Shown here piece after piece: positions 1 to 11,575 of a stretch of DNA of 64,000 nucleotides. The stretch is from Anodontia alba (lineage: Eukaryota > Mollusca > Bivalvia > Lucinida > Lucinidae): assembly GCA_964016985.1 (NCBI GenBank), contig OZ024836.1, positions 42,466,803-42,530,802 of the forward strand, read 5' to 3'. The notes under the pieces are model-generated. The model saw only the letters and a list, made by a program, of their open reading frames with translations, was not told where the DNA came from and did no database searches. The position numbers and the translations under genes are program-made. How positions within the stretch are numbered: the stretch's first letter is position 1; every line of letters begins with the position of its first letter.

Positions 1-665
1 AGTTAATAACAAGGGATTTTCATCAAACTTGCTATATGCATTGACATTAAGAAGATCTGGTTTGGGATTGCTAATGGGCAAATTTCGTCAAATTTTTACG
101 GAGATCTGCCTGAGACACCCCCATATTTTCGTTTCCGGATGATAACTTGAGTAAATAACAAGGGATTTTCATCAAACTTGCTTTATGCATTGACATTAAG
201 AAGATCTGGTTTGGGATTGCTAATGGGCAAATTTCGTCAAATTTTTACGGAGTTCTGCCCGAGACACGCCCATATTTTTCGTTTCCGGATGGTAACTTTA
301 GTAAATATGAAGGGATTTTAACCAAACTTGCTATATGTATTGACAGTAAGGAGATCAGGTTTGGAATTGCTAATGGGCAAATTTCGTCAAATTTTTTCGG
401 GAGTTATCTGCCCGAGACACGTCCATATTTTTATTTCTGGATGATAACTTGAGTAAATAACAAGGCCTTTTAACCAAACTTGCTATATGCATTGATATTA
501 AGATCTGCTTTAGGATTGTTATCTGTCCATTGATATTATCAAGATCTGCTTTAGGATTGCTATCTGTCCCTCCGTCTTTTTCTTTCCAGACATTTTCACA
601 ACGATAACTTTAATACATAAACAAATAATTGCTAAGGCGGGGTATTATGCTTGCAGTGCTTTTTT
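1..665 (+). mobile_element. Tandem-core element family 1, first copy (5' end outside window)
   Basis: Imperfect 151-bp repeats (GATAACTT anchor at about 141, 291 and 443) containing GAAGATCTGGTTTGGGATT and ACGCCCATATTTTCG. The copy ends in AAGGCGGGGTATTATGC at about 635-651, the inverted counterpart of the TACCC...GGGGTA start of the next copy. No coding potential. The design resembles non-autonomous Helentron-type elements. Confidence 0.72.
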
Positions 666-1745
666 TATACCCTACCACACAATAGTGGCGGGGTATTATG
701 GTTTCACATAGGTCGTCCGTGAGTCTGTCCGTCCGTCGTCCATCCGTCCATTTTTCGTTTCCGGATGATAACTTGAGTTAACATCAATGGATTTTCACCA
801 AACTTGGTATGTGCATTGATATTTGGAGATCTCGTTTGGGATTGCAAATGGGCAAATTTCGTCAATTTTTGATGGAGTTATCTGCCCAGGACACGCCCAT
901 ATTTTCGTTTCCAGACTATAACTTGAGTAAATAACAAGGGATTTTCACCAATTTTGCTATATCCATTGACATTAAGGAGATCTGGTTTGGGATTGCTAAT
1001 GGACAAATTTCGTCAAATTTTTACGGAGTTACCTGCCCGAGACACACCCATATTTTCGTTTCCGGATGATAACTTGAGTAAATAACAAGGGATTTTCATC
1101 AAACTTGCTATATGCATTGACATTAAGAAGATCTGGTTTGGGATTGCTAATGGGCAAATTTCGTCAAATTTTTACGGAGTTATCTGCCCGAGACACGCCC
1201 ATATTTTCGTTTCCGGATGATAACTTGAGTAAATAACAAGGGATTTTCATCAAGCTATATGCATTGACATTAAGAAGATCTGGTTTGGGATTGCTAATGG
1301 GCAAATTTCATCAAATTTTTACGGAGTTATCTGCCCGAGACACGCCCATATTTTCGTTTCCGGATGATAACTTTAGTAGATAACAAGGGATTTTAACCAA
1401 ACTTGCTATATGTATTGACAATAAGGAGATCAGGTTTGGAATTGCTAATGGGCAAATTTTGTCAAATTTTTTTGGGAATTATCTGCCCTAGACACATCCA
1501 CATTTTTATTTCTGGATGATAACTTGGGTAAATAACAAGGCCTTTTAACCAAACTTGCTATATGCATTGATATTATTAAGATCTGCTTTAGGATTGTTAT
1601 CTGTCCATTGATATTATCAAGATCTGCTTTAGGATTGCTATCTGTCCCTCTGTCATTTTCTTTCCAGACATTTTCACAACGATAACTTTAATACATTAAC
1701 AAATAATTGCTATGGCGGGGTATTATGCTTGCGGTGCTTTTATTT
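666..1745 (+). mobile_element. Tandem-core element family 1, second copy, complete
   Basis: It starts with a hairpin, TATACCCTACCAC...GTGGCGGGGTAT, followed by GTCCGTCCGTC microsatellite. About five 151-bp units follow (anchors near 766, 917, 1068, 1219, 1366 and 1518), then a tail with GGCGGGGTATTATGC near 1714. It abuts the first copy with no unique DNA between them, and its 3' half matches 1-650 at an offset of about 1078 bp. Confidence 0.75.
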
Positions 1746-1885
1746 TTTTATATTTTTGCAAAATTTGGTCAAATGGTGTGTTATGTTGATTGAAAGTTAC
1801 TGTGAATGCTATCATAAGATCTGTCCTGGTGGAATATTGTCGCTGGAATTTAATAGCTCTTTTCTGTCCCTGACTCAGGGTTTAG

Positions 1886-2203
1886 CTATAGCTGCTTGTA
1901 CAAGAGATCATGGGTATCTTGTGTTTTTCGGTTTTTCTGACAGTTGTTTGGTTGCTCCCCAGTAAGAATTATTGTACTGCAGATCCTTCTGATTCTTAAG
2001 GCTTGGCTGTAAGGGATGGTTTTTTCTGGTGTTCGGGGTGGAAGGAACTGTAATGTAGGTACATGTGTGCGCGAGTTGGTTTTTGTGTAGAGGCTTGTGC
2101 TAGTGTTGCCAGCTTCATCTTTGTGTATCCTTATGTCCAAAAAGTTAATTGTTGTCTGGCTGATATGTGAGGAGAATTTGAAAGAGTGTTGAAAAATCGT
2201 CAC
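1886..2203 (-). pseudogene. Penelope-like element reverse transcriptase fragment
   Basis: The minus-strand frame of 105 codons encodes part of a reverse transcriptase thumb. It contains INFLDIRIHKD, then LYTKTNSRTHVP, then the signature IPYSQALRIRRICS, typical of Penelope-like elements, where this block lies between the YxDD palm and the GIY-YIG endonuclease. The palm and endonuclease are missing and the frame ends soon after the signature, so this is a small dead fragment in the intron before the acidic exon. It is opposite in direction to the host gene. Assignment to the Penelope class is from memory of the motif. Confidence 0.7.
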
Positions 2204-2589
2204 ACAGCATCACAATTCCATTAAACTAGATCTTTATGGTGTAATTAGGATTTAATATGTAGAATGTGATTTTTTGCTCTCCGGGGTTGAAGTCTAGCTT
2301 GAGCTGTTTATCACTGGGAAGCCATCATCCATCTGTATGAAGAAGGCCAAAATGACAGATGACATCACAAAATAGCACTCTAATGCAAATGGAATGAACA
2401 AAATGAAAAGAAACTGCAACAGAAATTCTGCATTGGGATAAAATAAAACTGTTTGGGGCTTAAACCTGCACTTGTTTAAAAATAGGAAGCATGGTAAGGA
2501 ATTAAAGTGTTCAGATATTTACTATAAATATAGTATGTGTCTACTAAAATTTTTCATCTTCTTTATTTCTAAAATTTTCATTTGTTTAG

Positions 2590-2881
2590 ATTCTGTTCAG
2601 AAAGACACAGTGGCTATTGATAATGATGATGGTGGTGATCACAGTGATGAAGCTATTCCTGACAATAATGCCAAACTTAGAACTGAGGAAAATAAAGGTG
2701 TAGATAACAATTATGCTGTACTTGGAAATGATGCAAATGAAGTGGATGAAAATAACAAAATTGATGTTGGTGATGGGAATAAAATGCATGAAAATAATGT
2801 TGCTGAAGGAAATGAAGTGGATGAAAATAACAATGGTGTTGAACATGAAAATAATCTAGATCTGAATCAGGATAATGAAAG
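2590..2881 (+). CDS. ZCWPW1: ZCWPW1-like gene, acidic Asn/Asp/Glu-rich exon
   Basis: This is the most upstream exon I can support. It is open throughout and very rich in Asp, Glu and Asn, with repeats of NEVDENN type, so it is probably disordered. It starts after a T-rich tract ending TTTAG at 2589 and ends AAAG before GTAATA at 2882. It begins in phase 1 and ends in phase 2; the next exon supplies exactly the one missing base (AG+C, Ser). No start codon belongs to it with confidence: an in-frame ATG lies upstream at 2472, but the 3' splice site between suggests that the first exon is outside the window or unrecognised. Assignment to the CW-PWWP gene rests on strand, phase and order, not on homology, since this part of ZCWPW1 is poorly conserved. 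No RNA evidence is available here. Confidence 0.62.
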
Positions 2882-3314
2882 GTAATACATCAGAACCTGT
2901 TTAGAATCCAAACCAAAAACTTTGTTAGCTAAACAGCCATAAATGGTCTTTTGTCTATATAATCTGTAAATTCTTGGTTATGTAAAAAATGAATAGAAAA
3001 ATCACCATAAATGGTCTTATAATGAACCATCTTATAAAGAGGTTTTAGCATTGAAATTGCTTTTACTGTGGCTTTAGTAGAAACATTCATAGCATTTGCT
3101 TACTGATGCATGTTTCAGAATCTTGTTTTGTAGTGTATGTGGAGGACTTCAGTACTTTAATAACAAACTAATAATGATCTCTACACTAGTGACCAACATT
3201 TTATTACAGTCATGTTTCTGCAACCTGGCCAGGGTATTTCTGGAGTATTACACAAACATGTCTGCAACAGTTAAATAACTAGGGCTAGAATGCCACTGTA
3301 TTATATATATATAT
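2882..3314. other. Intron sequence, nothing recognised
   Basis: AT-rich intron after the acidic exon. Short open frames here show no motif. It ends in a TA microsatellite next to the hAT-like element. Confidence 0.5.
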
Positions 3315-4561
3315 CAGGGCTCGGGGAAAACCGGAAAAACAGCCGGTCTGGACCGAAATTAAGAATTCTGGACCGATTTTAAACACCCCAAAACGCTAAT
3401 AAATCGGTCCAACAGGTTTGTGCCTTGAACCCCATTTTTCCCCAACCAACCAATTTTCACGAATCAATGATGTCTGAAAAATCAAACGGTCAAGTCTTCC
3501 CAAACTGACAACGTCCGCGCACCTTTTAAATGCGATATTATGGAAGTTAAAAGGCTCTAAACGGTCATTTGACATGTATATTGGAGAGATGGCTGAATAA
3601 CGGCAACCTTCAGCAGCACAAATTAATTACGTCATTATCCAAACATTGTCAAAAAATCAACACTTCACTGACCTTTGTGCGGTAAACAAGCGATTAACAT
3701 GAATCATCAGTAACGGTAGTCTGATAATTAATCCGTTTGGGTGATACGTGTGAATACACTGAGACTGCAAAACATCCAGGTGCAGTCGGCATGTCCAAAA
3801 GATCAAAGATCGCTTTACTGAGAGTGATAAAAGAATGCACCGCTTGAACGCACCCTTTTTCTTCCTCTTCTTTTTTGTTTTGATCAACACGGTTTGTCGG
3901 TCTCAGATTCGATAAATGAATTCCCAAACCGTGTACGTCCTGATCAGATGTGGCATACAACGGCGTCTGATCTGGTATTATTGATTGCTTCTTTTTTTTT
4001 TTGTTGTTGTTGTTGATTGCCGTAACACGCGAGTATAATTCAAGGTAGATTTCACTGTAAAAATAAGTAATGCACCACTTGCGCTAGACAAGATTGGTCA
4101 GTGCTTAAAATTTAAGCAGTCTGATCAAATCTTGAAACATTGAAAACTGCAAAACCGCCCGTGGCGCAGGCCTTTTTTATCAGACCTAATTAGGTCCATG
4201 AAAGTCGTTTCGTTCCGTCTCTCCTGTTTCCCGCCGTCTTCGCGCTTATACAAGACGGGAATCAGTTGTTTATAAATAGTTTAGGAAAACCCTGCGGAGG
4301 TGGAAATAACAAAACCTTTTTTTTTTTTTTTTTTTACATACCTGACTGTATTTATTGATGACACCGGCTTTGATCATGCTCGGACTTCCGTCATATAACA
4401 GAGTTGAGGTGTATTATTTAAAAGGAGTTATAGGACTGCCAATTGTCATTAGTTTTCATGACAGGTGATATATACATATTTTTTTTTTTGGAAATGGGCT
4501 CATTGATGACGTCATCGTCATCGGCTGGACCGATTCAGATTTCAAAATTTCCAGAGCCCTG
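3315..4561. mobile_element. Non-autonomous hAT-type DNA transposon
   Basis: The element starts CAGGGCTCGGGGAAA and ends TTTCCAGAGCCCTG, giving inverted terminal repeats of about 14 bp with one mismatch. CAGGG termini are typical of hAT. It sits in a TA run; the 8 bp on each side are ATATATAT and ATACATAT, compatible with an 8-bp target duplication although TA repeats make this weak. Length is 1247 bp. No transposase can be read. Confidence 0.72.
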
Positions 4562-4928
4562 ATACATATATATATATATAGTCGATTACCTGCATAATTG
4601 TGACTTCAAAGCATTTTGTTTTTGCAAGGGCCATTCAATATATTAACAGCCTAATCTTTTTACCATCACCCCTCACATCTTCTTTCTCCACTTAATCACC
4701 ATTGAGTCAATGCAGTTTGTCCAATGATGTTTAAGGGCCAGTAGTCCATTCTGATTGAAGTAGGGGGTTGTTACTTGTAGTGCATGACATGTAAATGTTA
4801 ACATAATGCATGTGTTTCACCTTTTAGTTATGTATACATCTGACGTATTTTGAACCTTACAAATAATAGTGATATGCTATATGGATCTATTTATTTCATT
4901 TTAATTTTCAACACACACCTGCCAAAAG

Positions 4929-5216
4929 CCGGCCTTTGTGGCTCAGTTAGGTTTGCATCCGACTAGAGGTTGTGGGTTTGACCCCCACAGGGTCAGCAAC
5001 ATTCTTTCATGGAGATTGATCATGAAATACTTTCTATGGTCATTCTCTTCCTTCTGCCGATTCAAGAAGGGCAGTTGTCAGTTTCATGTGAAAGAATGTG
5101 CACAATACTGGTTAACCATTTAGAGGACTATACCTGCCCAGTAGAAGAGTGGTTAGGTAAACTGACCACACTCAACATGACCCTATTGGGTTGATTTGGG
5201 CTGTAAAACCTCAACA
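4929..5216 (+). repeat. tRNA-derived SINE, family A, nearly full length
   Basis: The tRNA-like head has an A box (TGGCTCAGTTAGG) and a B box (GGGTTTGACCCCC), followed by a conserved body (ATTCTTTCATGGAGATTGA; GGCAGTTGTCAGTTTC; AATACTGGTTAACC) and tail (GGGCTGTAAAACCTCAACAC). The same body recurs at 41199, 48366 and 53203. Short open frames over it are not genes. Confidence 0.85.
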
Positions 5217-5510
5217 CAAACATGCCAATAGATCTGTTTTTAAACATTTACCTGCATGATAAGAACCAGTTTGATTTTAAAGAATAACAATATACAGTGT
5301 TTAATGTATAAGTGTATCTTAAAAACCCAGTCCATTGTTGAGTAATAATTTATTTTCAACTAATCGCAAATGAGCTTGGTGATCCTAAAGGACCAGAAAA
5401 TATCAAATACACTGAAGTGAAGTAATAGATGATGTTTTATGGCTGCTACTCAGCACTTCTCAAAGAAGGGATCATTTGGAAGCACAGAACATAAACTAAA
5501 TCAATTATTA
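5217..5510. other. Intron sequence, nothing recognised
   Basis: Unique-looking AT-rich DNA between the SINE and the family 2 element. Confidence 0.4.
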
Positions 5511-7923
5511 TATTGCTTCTGGGGCCCTCGTCTGTCCGTTTGTTGTCTGTCCATCCGTTTGTCCGTCTGTCCATTTGTCACGCTTTTTGATGCATAGCAT
5601 AATTTTAGAACCATGCATGCTACTGTTTTGAAATTTCTTAAATGGATTCCTCATGAAACAATAGCAGACATGTATTTTTTTCTCAACAGGATTGATCCCC
5701 CTTCCTGAGTTATGGTCCTTTGAAAAAATATGCATGCAACCTTGTCAGCAAAATATCTCAAAAACTATTAAAGCTAGAGCCTTGAAACTTGATGAATAGA
5801 CTGGTAGTGATGAGTAGGTGATCTGATAACTTTTGAATAAATTTTGATAAATACTTCATGAGTTATGGCCCTTTGTAACCTAGGGCATTTTTACCTTGTC
5901 AGCAAAATATCTCAAAAACTGTTGGAGCTAGAGCCTTGAAACTTGGTGAATTGATTGATAATGATGAGTAGATGACCTGATTGACTTTTGAATAAATTCT
6001 GAAAAATATTTCATGAGAAATGGCCCTTTGTAAATTTGGGCATTTTTCCCTTGTCAGTCAAATATCTCAAAAACTATTGAAGCTAGAGCGTTGAAACTTG
6101 ATGAATAGATTGGTAGTGATGACTAAAAAAATGACCTGGTTAACTGTTGAATAAATTCTGAAAACTACTTCATGAGTCATGGCCCCATGTAATTTTAGGC
6201 ATTTTTACCTTGTCAGCAAAATATCTCAAAAACTGTTGGAGCTAGAGCCTTGAAACTTGGTGAATTGATTGATAATGATGAGTAGATGACCTGATTGACT
6301 TTTGAATAAATTCCGAAAAATATTTTATGTGTAATGGCCCTTTGTAAATTTGGGCATTTTCCCCTTGTCAGCAAAATATCTCAAAAACTATTGAAGCTAG
6401 AGCTTGAAACTTGATGAATAGATTGGTAGTGATGAATGGATGACCTGGTTAACTGAAAAATACTTCATGAGTGATGGCCCTTTGTAATGTTGGGCAAATT
6501 ACCTTGTCAACAAAATATCTCAAAGACTATTGAAGCTAGACCATTGAAACTTGGTGAATCGATTGATAATGATGAGTAGATGACCTGATTAACTTTTGAA
6601 TAAATTCCGAAAATATTTCATGAGTAATGGCTTTTTGTAAATTTCGGCATTTTTCCCTTGTCAGCAAAATATCTCAAAACGTATTGAAGCTAGAGCCTTG
6701 AAACTTGACGAATAGATTGGTAGTGATGAATAGATGACCTGATTTTGAATAAATTCTAAAAAATACTTCATGAATTATGGCCCTTTGTAATTTTGGGCTT
6801 TTTTTACCTTGTCATCAAAATGTCTCAAAAATTGTTGGAGCTAGACCGTTGAAACTTGGTGAATTGATTGATAATGATAAGTAGATGACCTGATTAACTT
6901 TTGAATAAATTCCAAAAAATATGTCATGAGTAATGGCCCTTTGTAAATTTGGGCATTTTTTCCTTGTCAGCATAATATCTAAAACATTATTGAAGCTAGA
7001 GCCTTGAAACTTAATGAATAGATTGGTAGTGATGAATAGATGACCTGGTTAACTTTTGAATAAATTCTCAAAAATATTTCATGAGTTATGGCCTTTTGAA
7101 ATTTTTTGGGCATTTTTACCTTATCAGCAAAATATCTCAAAAACTGTTGGAGCTAGAGCCTTGAAACTTGGTGAATTGATTGATAATGATGAGTAAATGA
7201 CCTGATTAACTTTTGAATAAATTCTGAAAAATATTTCATGAGTAATGGCCCTTTGTAAATTTTGGCATTTTCCCCTTGTCAGCCAAATATCTCAAAAAGC
7301 TATTGAAGCTAGAGCCTTGAAACTTGATGAATAGATTGGTAGTGATGAATAGATGTCATAGATGACCTGATTAACTTTTGAATAAATTCTGAAAAATACT
7401 TCATGAGTGATGGCCCTTTGTAATTTTGGGCATTTTTACCTTGTCAGCAAAATATTTCAAAAACTGTTGGAGCTAGAGTCTTGAAACTTGGTGAATTGTT
7501 ATTTAACTTTTGAATAAATTCCAAAAAATATTTCATGAGTAATGGCCCTTTGTAAATTTGGGCATTTTTCCCTTGTAAGCAAAATATCTCAAATACTGTT
7601 GGAGCTGGAGCCTCATGATAAATAGAGTGGTAGTGATGAGAAGGGGCCTATTGCTTCTGGGCATGAGTGATGACCCTTTGTAAATTTGGGTATTTTTTCC
7701 TTGTCAGCAAAATGTCTCAAAAACTGTTGGGAGCTAGAGCCTCATAACTTGATGAATAGTTTGGTAGTGATGAGATGATCTGATTTACTTTTGAATAAAT
7801 TCTGAAAAAATATTTCATGAGTAATGGCCCCTTTGTAGATTGGGCCATTTTTACCTTGTATTATCTTTAGAGGCAAGCATATGATTGGGGGCATAGTGTT
7901 TTTCAAACACAATTTCTAGTTAA
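5511..7923 (+). mobile_element. Tandem-core element family 2, copy a (5' hairpin lost)
   Basis: It starts within TATTGCTTCTGGGG followed by CGTCTGTCCG microsatellite. Roughly 15 units of about 155 bp follow, with the constant phrases CTTGTCAGCAAAATATCTC, GCTAGAGCCTTGAAACTTG and GGCCCTTTGTAATTTTGGG. It ends with ATTGGGGGCATAGTG, a short hairpin (GTGTTTTTCAAACAC) and TTTCTAGTTA. There is no protein-coding capacity. Confidence 0.8.
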
Positions 7924-7979
7924 TGTAGCAGTGGAGCTTACAGACACATGTTATTGTAGTCTGCCATCCTACTATCTGG

Positions 7980-8135
7980 ATAAAAATTGGTCAGGCAAGC
8001 AGCAGGTTTAATGGTTGGGTTGGCCAGGGTGGAGCTGGGGGCTTTTTTCTACTCTATTCTTCCTTTTCTTTCTCCCTCTATTTGGGAGTTGGCTCAATAT
8101 AGTCTGAAATACTGATTGCTTGATGGTTAAACAAA
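7980..8135 (+). repeat. Possible SINE 3' half with CT-rich stretch
   Basis: A CT-rich run (TTCCTTTTCTTTCTCCCTC) followed by TTTGGGAGTTGGCTCAATATAG and a tail with GGTTAAACAAAAAAC. Similar CT-rich plus GGGAGAT arrangements occur at 42090-42195, 55835-55935 and 62290-62460. The head cannot be assigned. Confidence 0.35.
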
Positions 8136-8409
8136 AAACAAAAAGTTCTACTTCCTTTTGTACCATGTCAATGGGAAATTATTCTTCAGACAGAGCACAG
8201 ATTCAGGGTATTCTGCATGGCCACACATTTCATCAGGGCCTTTGCTTTCTGTTGGTGCAGTATCCAAGCAGACAGCAAAGGCCCTGTAAATAGCAAAGGC
8301 CTTGAAATTGCTGCTCTAGGTCTTTTGCTATCCACAAAGGCCTAGGACATTTTTGCTTAATGCATTCACTTGATAGATTTTCATCCATTTTTGCAAGGAA
8401 GACTAACTT

Positions 8410-8555
8410 TTGAGACTTCCTGTTTGCTTCACTGAACACCATGTCCCTTCTGAAAAGGGATCTACTCTAAATGGAAGGAATTTGCTCCCAAGGAGAGGAA
8501 CATCTTGCCTTTTAGAGTAGACACCTTTTTAGAAGGGGACCAAAACAATTTTTAA
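8410..8555. repeat. Short palindromic repeat (MITE-like)
   Basis: Left arm CCCTTCTGAAAAGGGATC... and right arm TTTAGAGTAGACACCTTTTT AGAAGGGG pair around a GCTCCCAAGGAG centre. Relatives lie at 28585-28870, 39625-39760 and 40480-40590. Immediately downstream is the 8619 exon. Confidence 0.55.
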
Positions 8556-8618
8556 AGAGCTATCTCCTTGAAAGTGAATCCTTTCCACTCAGCTTATGGT
8601 CAGTTTTTGTTAAAACAG

Positions 8619-8797
8619 CATTGACATGATGCAGAATCAGAATGAGACAACCCCGGATGGTAGTGAGATAAACTATGGAGCCGCATCAATCCCTGAACCC
8701 GCCTGTGCATCACCACCAGTAAAGAAGAAGAAAATTGCTGGGATGAGGAAGAAACAAAAGCTCGAACCTAAGTCCCTGTCATTCTCAGACAAAACAG
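8619..8797 (+). CDS. ZCWPW1: ZCWPW1-like gene, exon with KKKK basic patch
   Basis: The exon follows TTAAAACAG at 8618 and ends ACAG before GTTGAT at 8798. Entered in phase 2 from the acidic exon it is open throughout and leaves in phase 1, as the next exon requires. It encodes about 60 residues: a polar start (MMQNQNETTPDGSE), a Pro/Ala stretch, then a basic patch (VKKKKIAGMRKKQKLEP) that could be a nuclear localisation signal. Base composition is visibly richer in GC than the flanking intron and it lies outside every repeat family I recognise. Acidic and basic low-complexity N-terminal segments are usual for ZCWPW1, which acts in the nucleus, but the segment itself has no diagnostic domain. 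The acceptor's pyrimidine tract is short. Confidence 0.68.
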
Positions 8798-8883
8798 GTT
8801 GATAAAAATATAACTATGCTCTAAGCTGATTTGCCTGTTAATTAATATGCTACACTTTTGCCTGAACCTAGGCTTTGTTTATT

Positions 8884-10105
8884 ATCCCCTTACACAACGA
8901 AGTTGTGGAGGGGCTATAGGGTTTGTTCTGTACATAAGTACATACATACGTATGTACGTACGTATGTTCACCTTTTGTTATTGCTCTAGTGCCTATATTA
9001 ATTTTATTGATGGATTTTAATACAACTTTACACAAATGTTGGGTATGACAACATCTTGAGTCAGTTCGACTTTCAGGGTCCTGGGCTTAAGGTCAAGGTC
9101 ACAGTGGCTATTTTTAGAAAACTTTGTCATCGCTCTAGCTCCTACATTTATTGATGGGTTTTAATATAACTTCACTCAAATGTTGAGTATGACAGTATCT
9201 TGAGCAAGTTCCACTTTCAGGGTCCTGGGCTCAAGGTCAAGTTCACTGGCTATTTTTAGAAAACCATTGTCATCGCTCTAGCGCCTACATTTATTGATGG
9301 ATTTTAATGTAACCACACAAATGTTGGGTATGACAATATCTTGAGCAAGTTTGACTTTCAGGGTCATGGACTCAAGGTCAAGGTCACTGTGGCTTTTTTT
9401 AGAAAAAACTTTGTCATCGCTCTAGAGCCTAAATTTATTGATGGATTTTAATATAATTACACAAATGTTGAGTGATAAATGTTAATGTTGAGTATGACAG
9501 TATCTCGAGCAAGTTCAACTTTCAAAGTCCTGGACTCAAGGTCACAGTCACTGTGGCTTTTTTAAGAAAAACTTTGTCATCGCTCTAGCACCTGCATTAA
9601 TTGATGAATTTTAATGTAACTTCACAGGAATGTTGGGTATGACAATATCTCGAGTGTTCAGAGTCCTGGGCTCAAGATCAAGGTCCCGGTAAGTGTGGCT
9701 ATTTTTAGAAAAAACTTTGTCATCGCTCTAGCCCCTGCATTTGTCAATGGATTTTAATGTATCTCTACATAATTGTTGCGTATTATAATATCTCGAGCAA
9801 GTTCAACTTTCAGGTTGCTGGGCTCAAGGTCAAGGAAACTGGCTATTTTTAGAAAAAAAACTTTTTGTCATCGCTCTAGCCCCTACATTTATCAATGTAT
9901 TTTATTATAATGTCACACATTTGTGGGTATGATAATATCTTGAGCAAGTTTGACTTTCAGGTCCTGGGCTCAAGGTCAAGGTTGACATGACAGGAATATT
10001 TTCTATCATGCGAGATCTAATCTTACCCAGTCTGATAATCTGAATGTTTACAATACTGTAGTTTAATGTCAGGATCATATATGACCTTTATATTAAGGTC
10101 ACAGG
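8884..10105 (+). mobile_element. Tandem-core element family 3
   Basis: The 5' hairpin is ATCCCCTTACACAAC...GTTGTGGAGGGGCTAT, followed by an ACATACATACGTATGTACG microsatellite. About six 145-bp units follow, each containing CTTTGTCATCGCTCTAG and TCAAGGTCAAGGTCAC. The tail near 9980-10105 is found again in reverse at about 47325-47545. The 3' end appears cut by the family 4 element at 10112. Confidence 0.75.
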
Positions 10106-10111
10106 CTTTTT

Positions 10112-11215
10112 ATACCCCCCACAAACTTTGTTTGTGGTGGGATATACTGTTTTCACGTTGTCCGTCCGTCCATCCATGTGTCCATCCGCGACACTTTGGT
10201 TTTTGCCTAATATCTTGAAAACGCAGTGATGGATATTCATCAGTTTCTGCAGACACATTGATATCAATAAGGTGCACCTACATAAGAGAAAGTAAGGGCT
10301 AGGGGCCAATTCTCTTGAAGTCATTGCCCTTTGTAAAGTTTCTTAATGCAGTAAAAGGTTTGTGTACACACTATCTCTTTAACCAATGGCTGGAATTTGA
10401 CCAAACAAGCACAGGTACATCATCAGGATGGGGGAAAGAAATGATTAGATTAGATTTTGGTGACCTTGACCTAATTTTTAAGGCCACTACATTATAAACA
10501 CTCAAAAAGTGAGCCTTGTGTGCACTCTGTCTGATGAATAAATAGATGGAATTTGACCAAACTAGCACAGATACATCATAATCATTGGGATTGGGGAAAG
10601 TAGTGGTTAGAGATTTTGGTGACCTTTATCTCATTTTCAAGGTCACACCGGCACTTTGAAACAAATTTTGATAGAAAAAAAGCTTGTGTGCACACTATAT
10701 CTTGAACCAATGGCTAGAATTTTAACAAACTAGTACAGATACATTGTTAGGACATGGGAAAGAAGCGATTAAATTTTTGTGACCTTGACCTCATTTTCAA
10801 GGTCACTACATCATAAAGACTCTAAAAATGAGCCTTGTGGTTACCCTATCTCATGAATCAATAGTTGGAATTTGTTCAAACTAGCACAGATACTTCAATG
10901 GGATGTGGGAAAGAAGTGATTAGATTTTGGTGACCTGGACCTCATTTTCAAAGTCACACTGACACTTTGAAAGTAAAATTTTGATAGAAAAAATTAAAAG
11001 CTTATGTGCACACTCTCTCTTAAACCAGTGGTTGGACTTTGACCAAACTAGCACAGATACATCAATTGGATGGGGGAAAGAAGTGATCAGATTTTACTGA
11101 CTTTTACCTCATTTTCAAGATCACTACATTATAAAGACTCTAAAAGTGAGCCTTGTGTGCCACCTGTTTCATGAATCAGTTGATGGAATTTGACCAAACT
11201 TACACAGCTTTATCA
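10112..11215 (+). mobile_element. Tandem-core element family 4
   Basis: The 5' hairpin is ACCCCCCACAAAC...GTTTGTGGTGGGAT, followed by GTCCGTCCGTCCATCC. Six units of about 160 bp follow, anchored on GTGCACACTATCTC and GGAATTTGACCAAAC with alternating TCATTTTCAAGGTCAC blocks. The 3' end is not defined. Confidence 0.7.
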
Positions 11216-11575
11216 ATGAGATATGCATCAACTACAAAAAGCCCTACTATCCCTACTGTTCAGTCCAAAAATGTTTGAAGTGACCAAAAGTTGTAATTTT
11301 TTTTCCTCGCTCACTTTGCTTGCTTGGTGCTTGTAAAAATCAGATCAACTTATTCTGAGCAGCCATGATGCAAAAGTTTATAAAATAATTTTTCTTCAGT
11401 TGTAACTCCTTTTTTGGAACATTGATTTTGCTATTTCCTTCCCATTGTAATGTAGTGTTATTGTTCAGAGAAAACTTTGCTTCTTATGTCTTTTTCTAAG
11501 TCTGAAAACACTCAGAACATCCCTACTATCCCTCCTTTTCATAATTGAAATTCCTACTTTTGCCCTACTTTTTTT
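11216..11575. repeat. CCCTACTTTT-rich degenerate sequence
   Basis: Several copies of CCCTACTATCCCTACT and CCCTACTTTTT occur here and resume at 14206-14245 after the AGCTCACC element, so the element interrupts this sequence. Class not recognised. Confidence 0.4.

Noticed and set aside
2586..2846. Minus-strand open frame over the acidic exon
   Set aside because: It is the reverse of the GAT/GAA/AAT-rich coding exon; the Ile/Phe/Met-rich product is a composition artefact.
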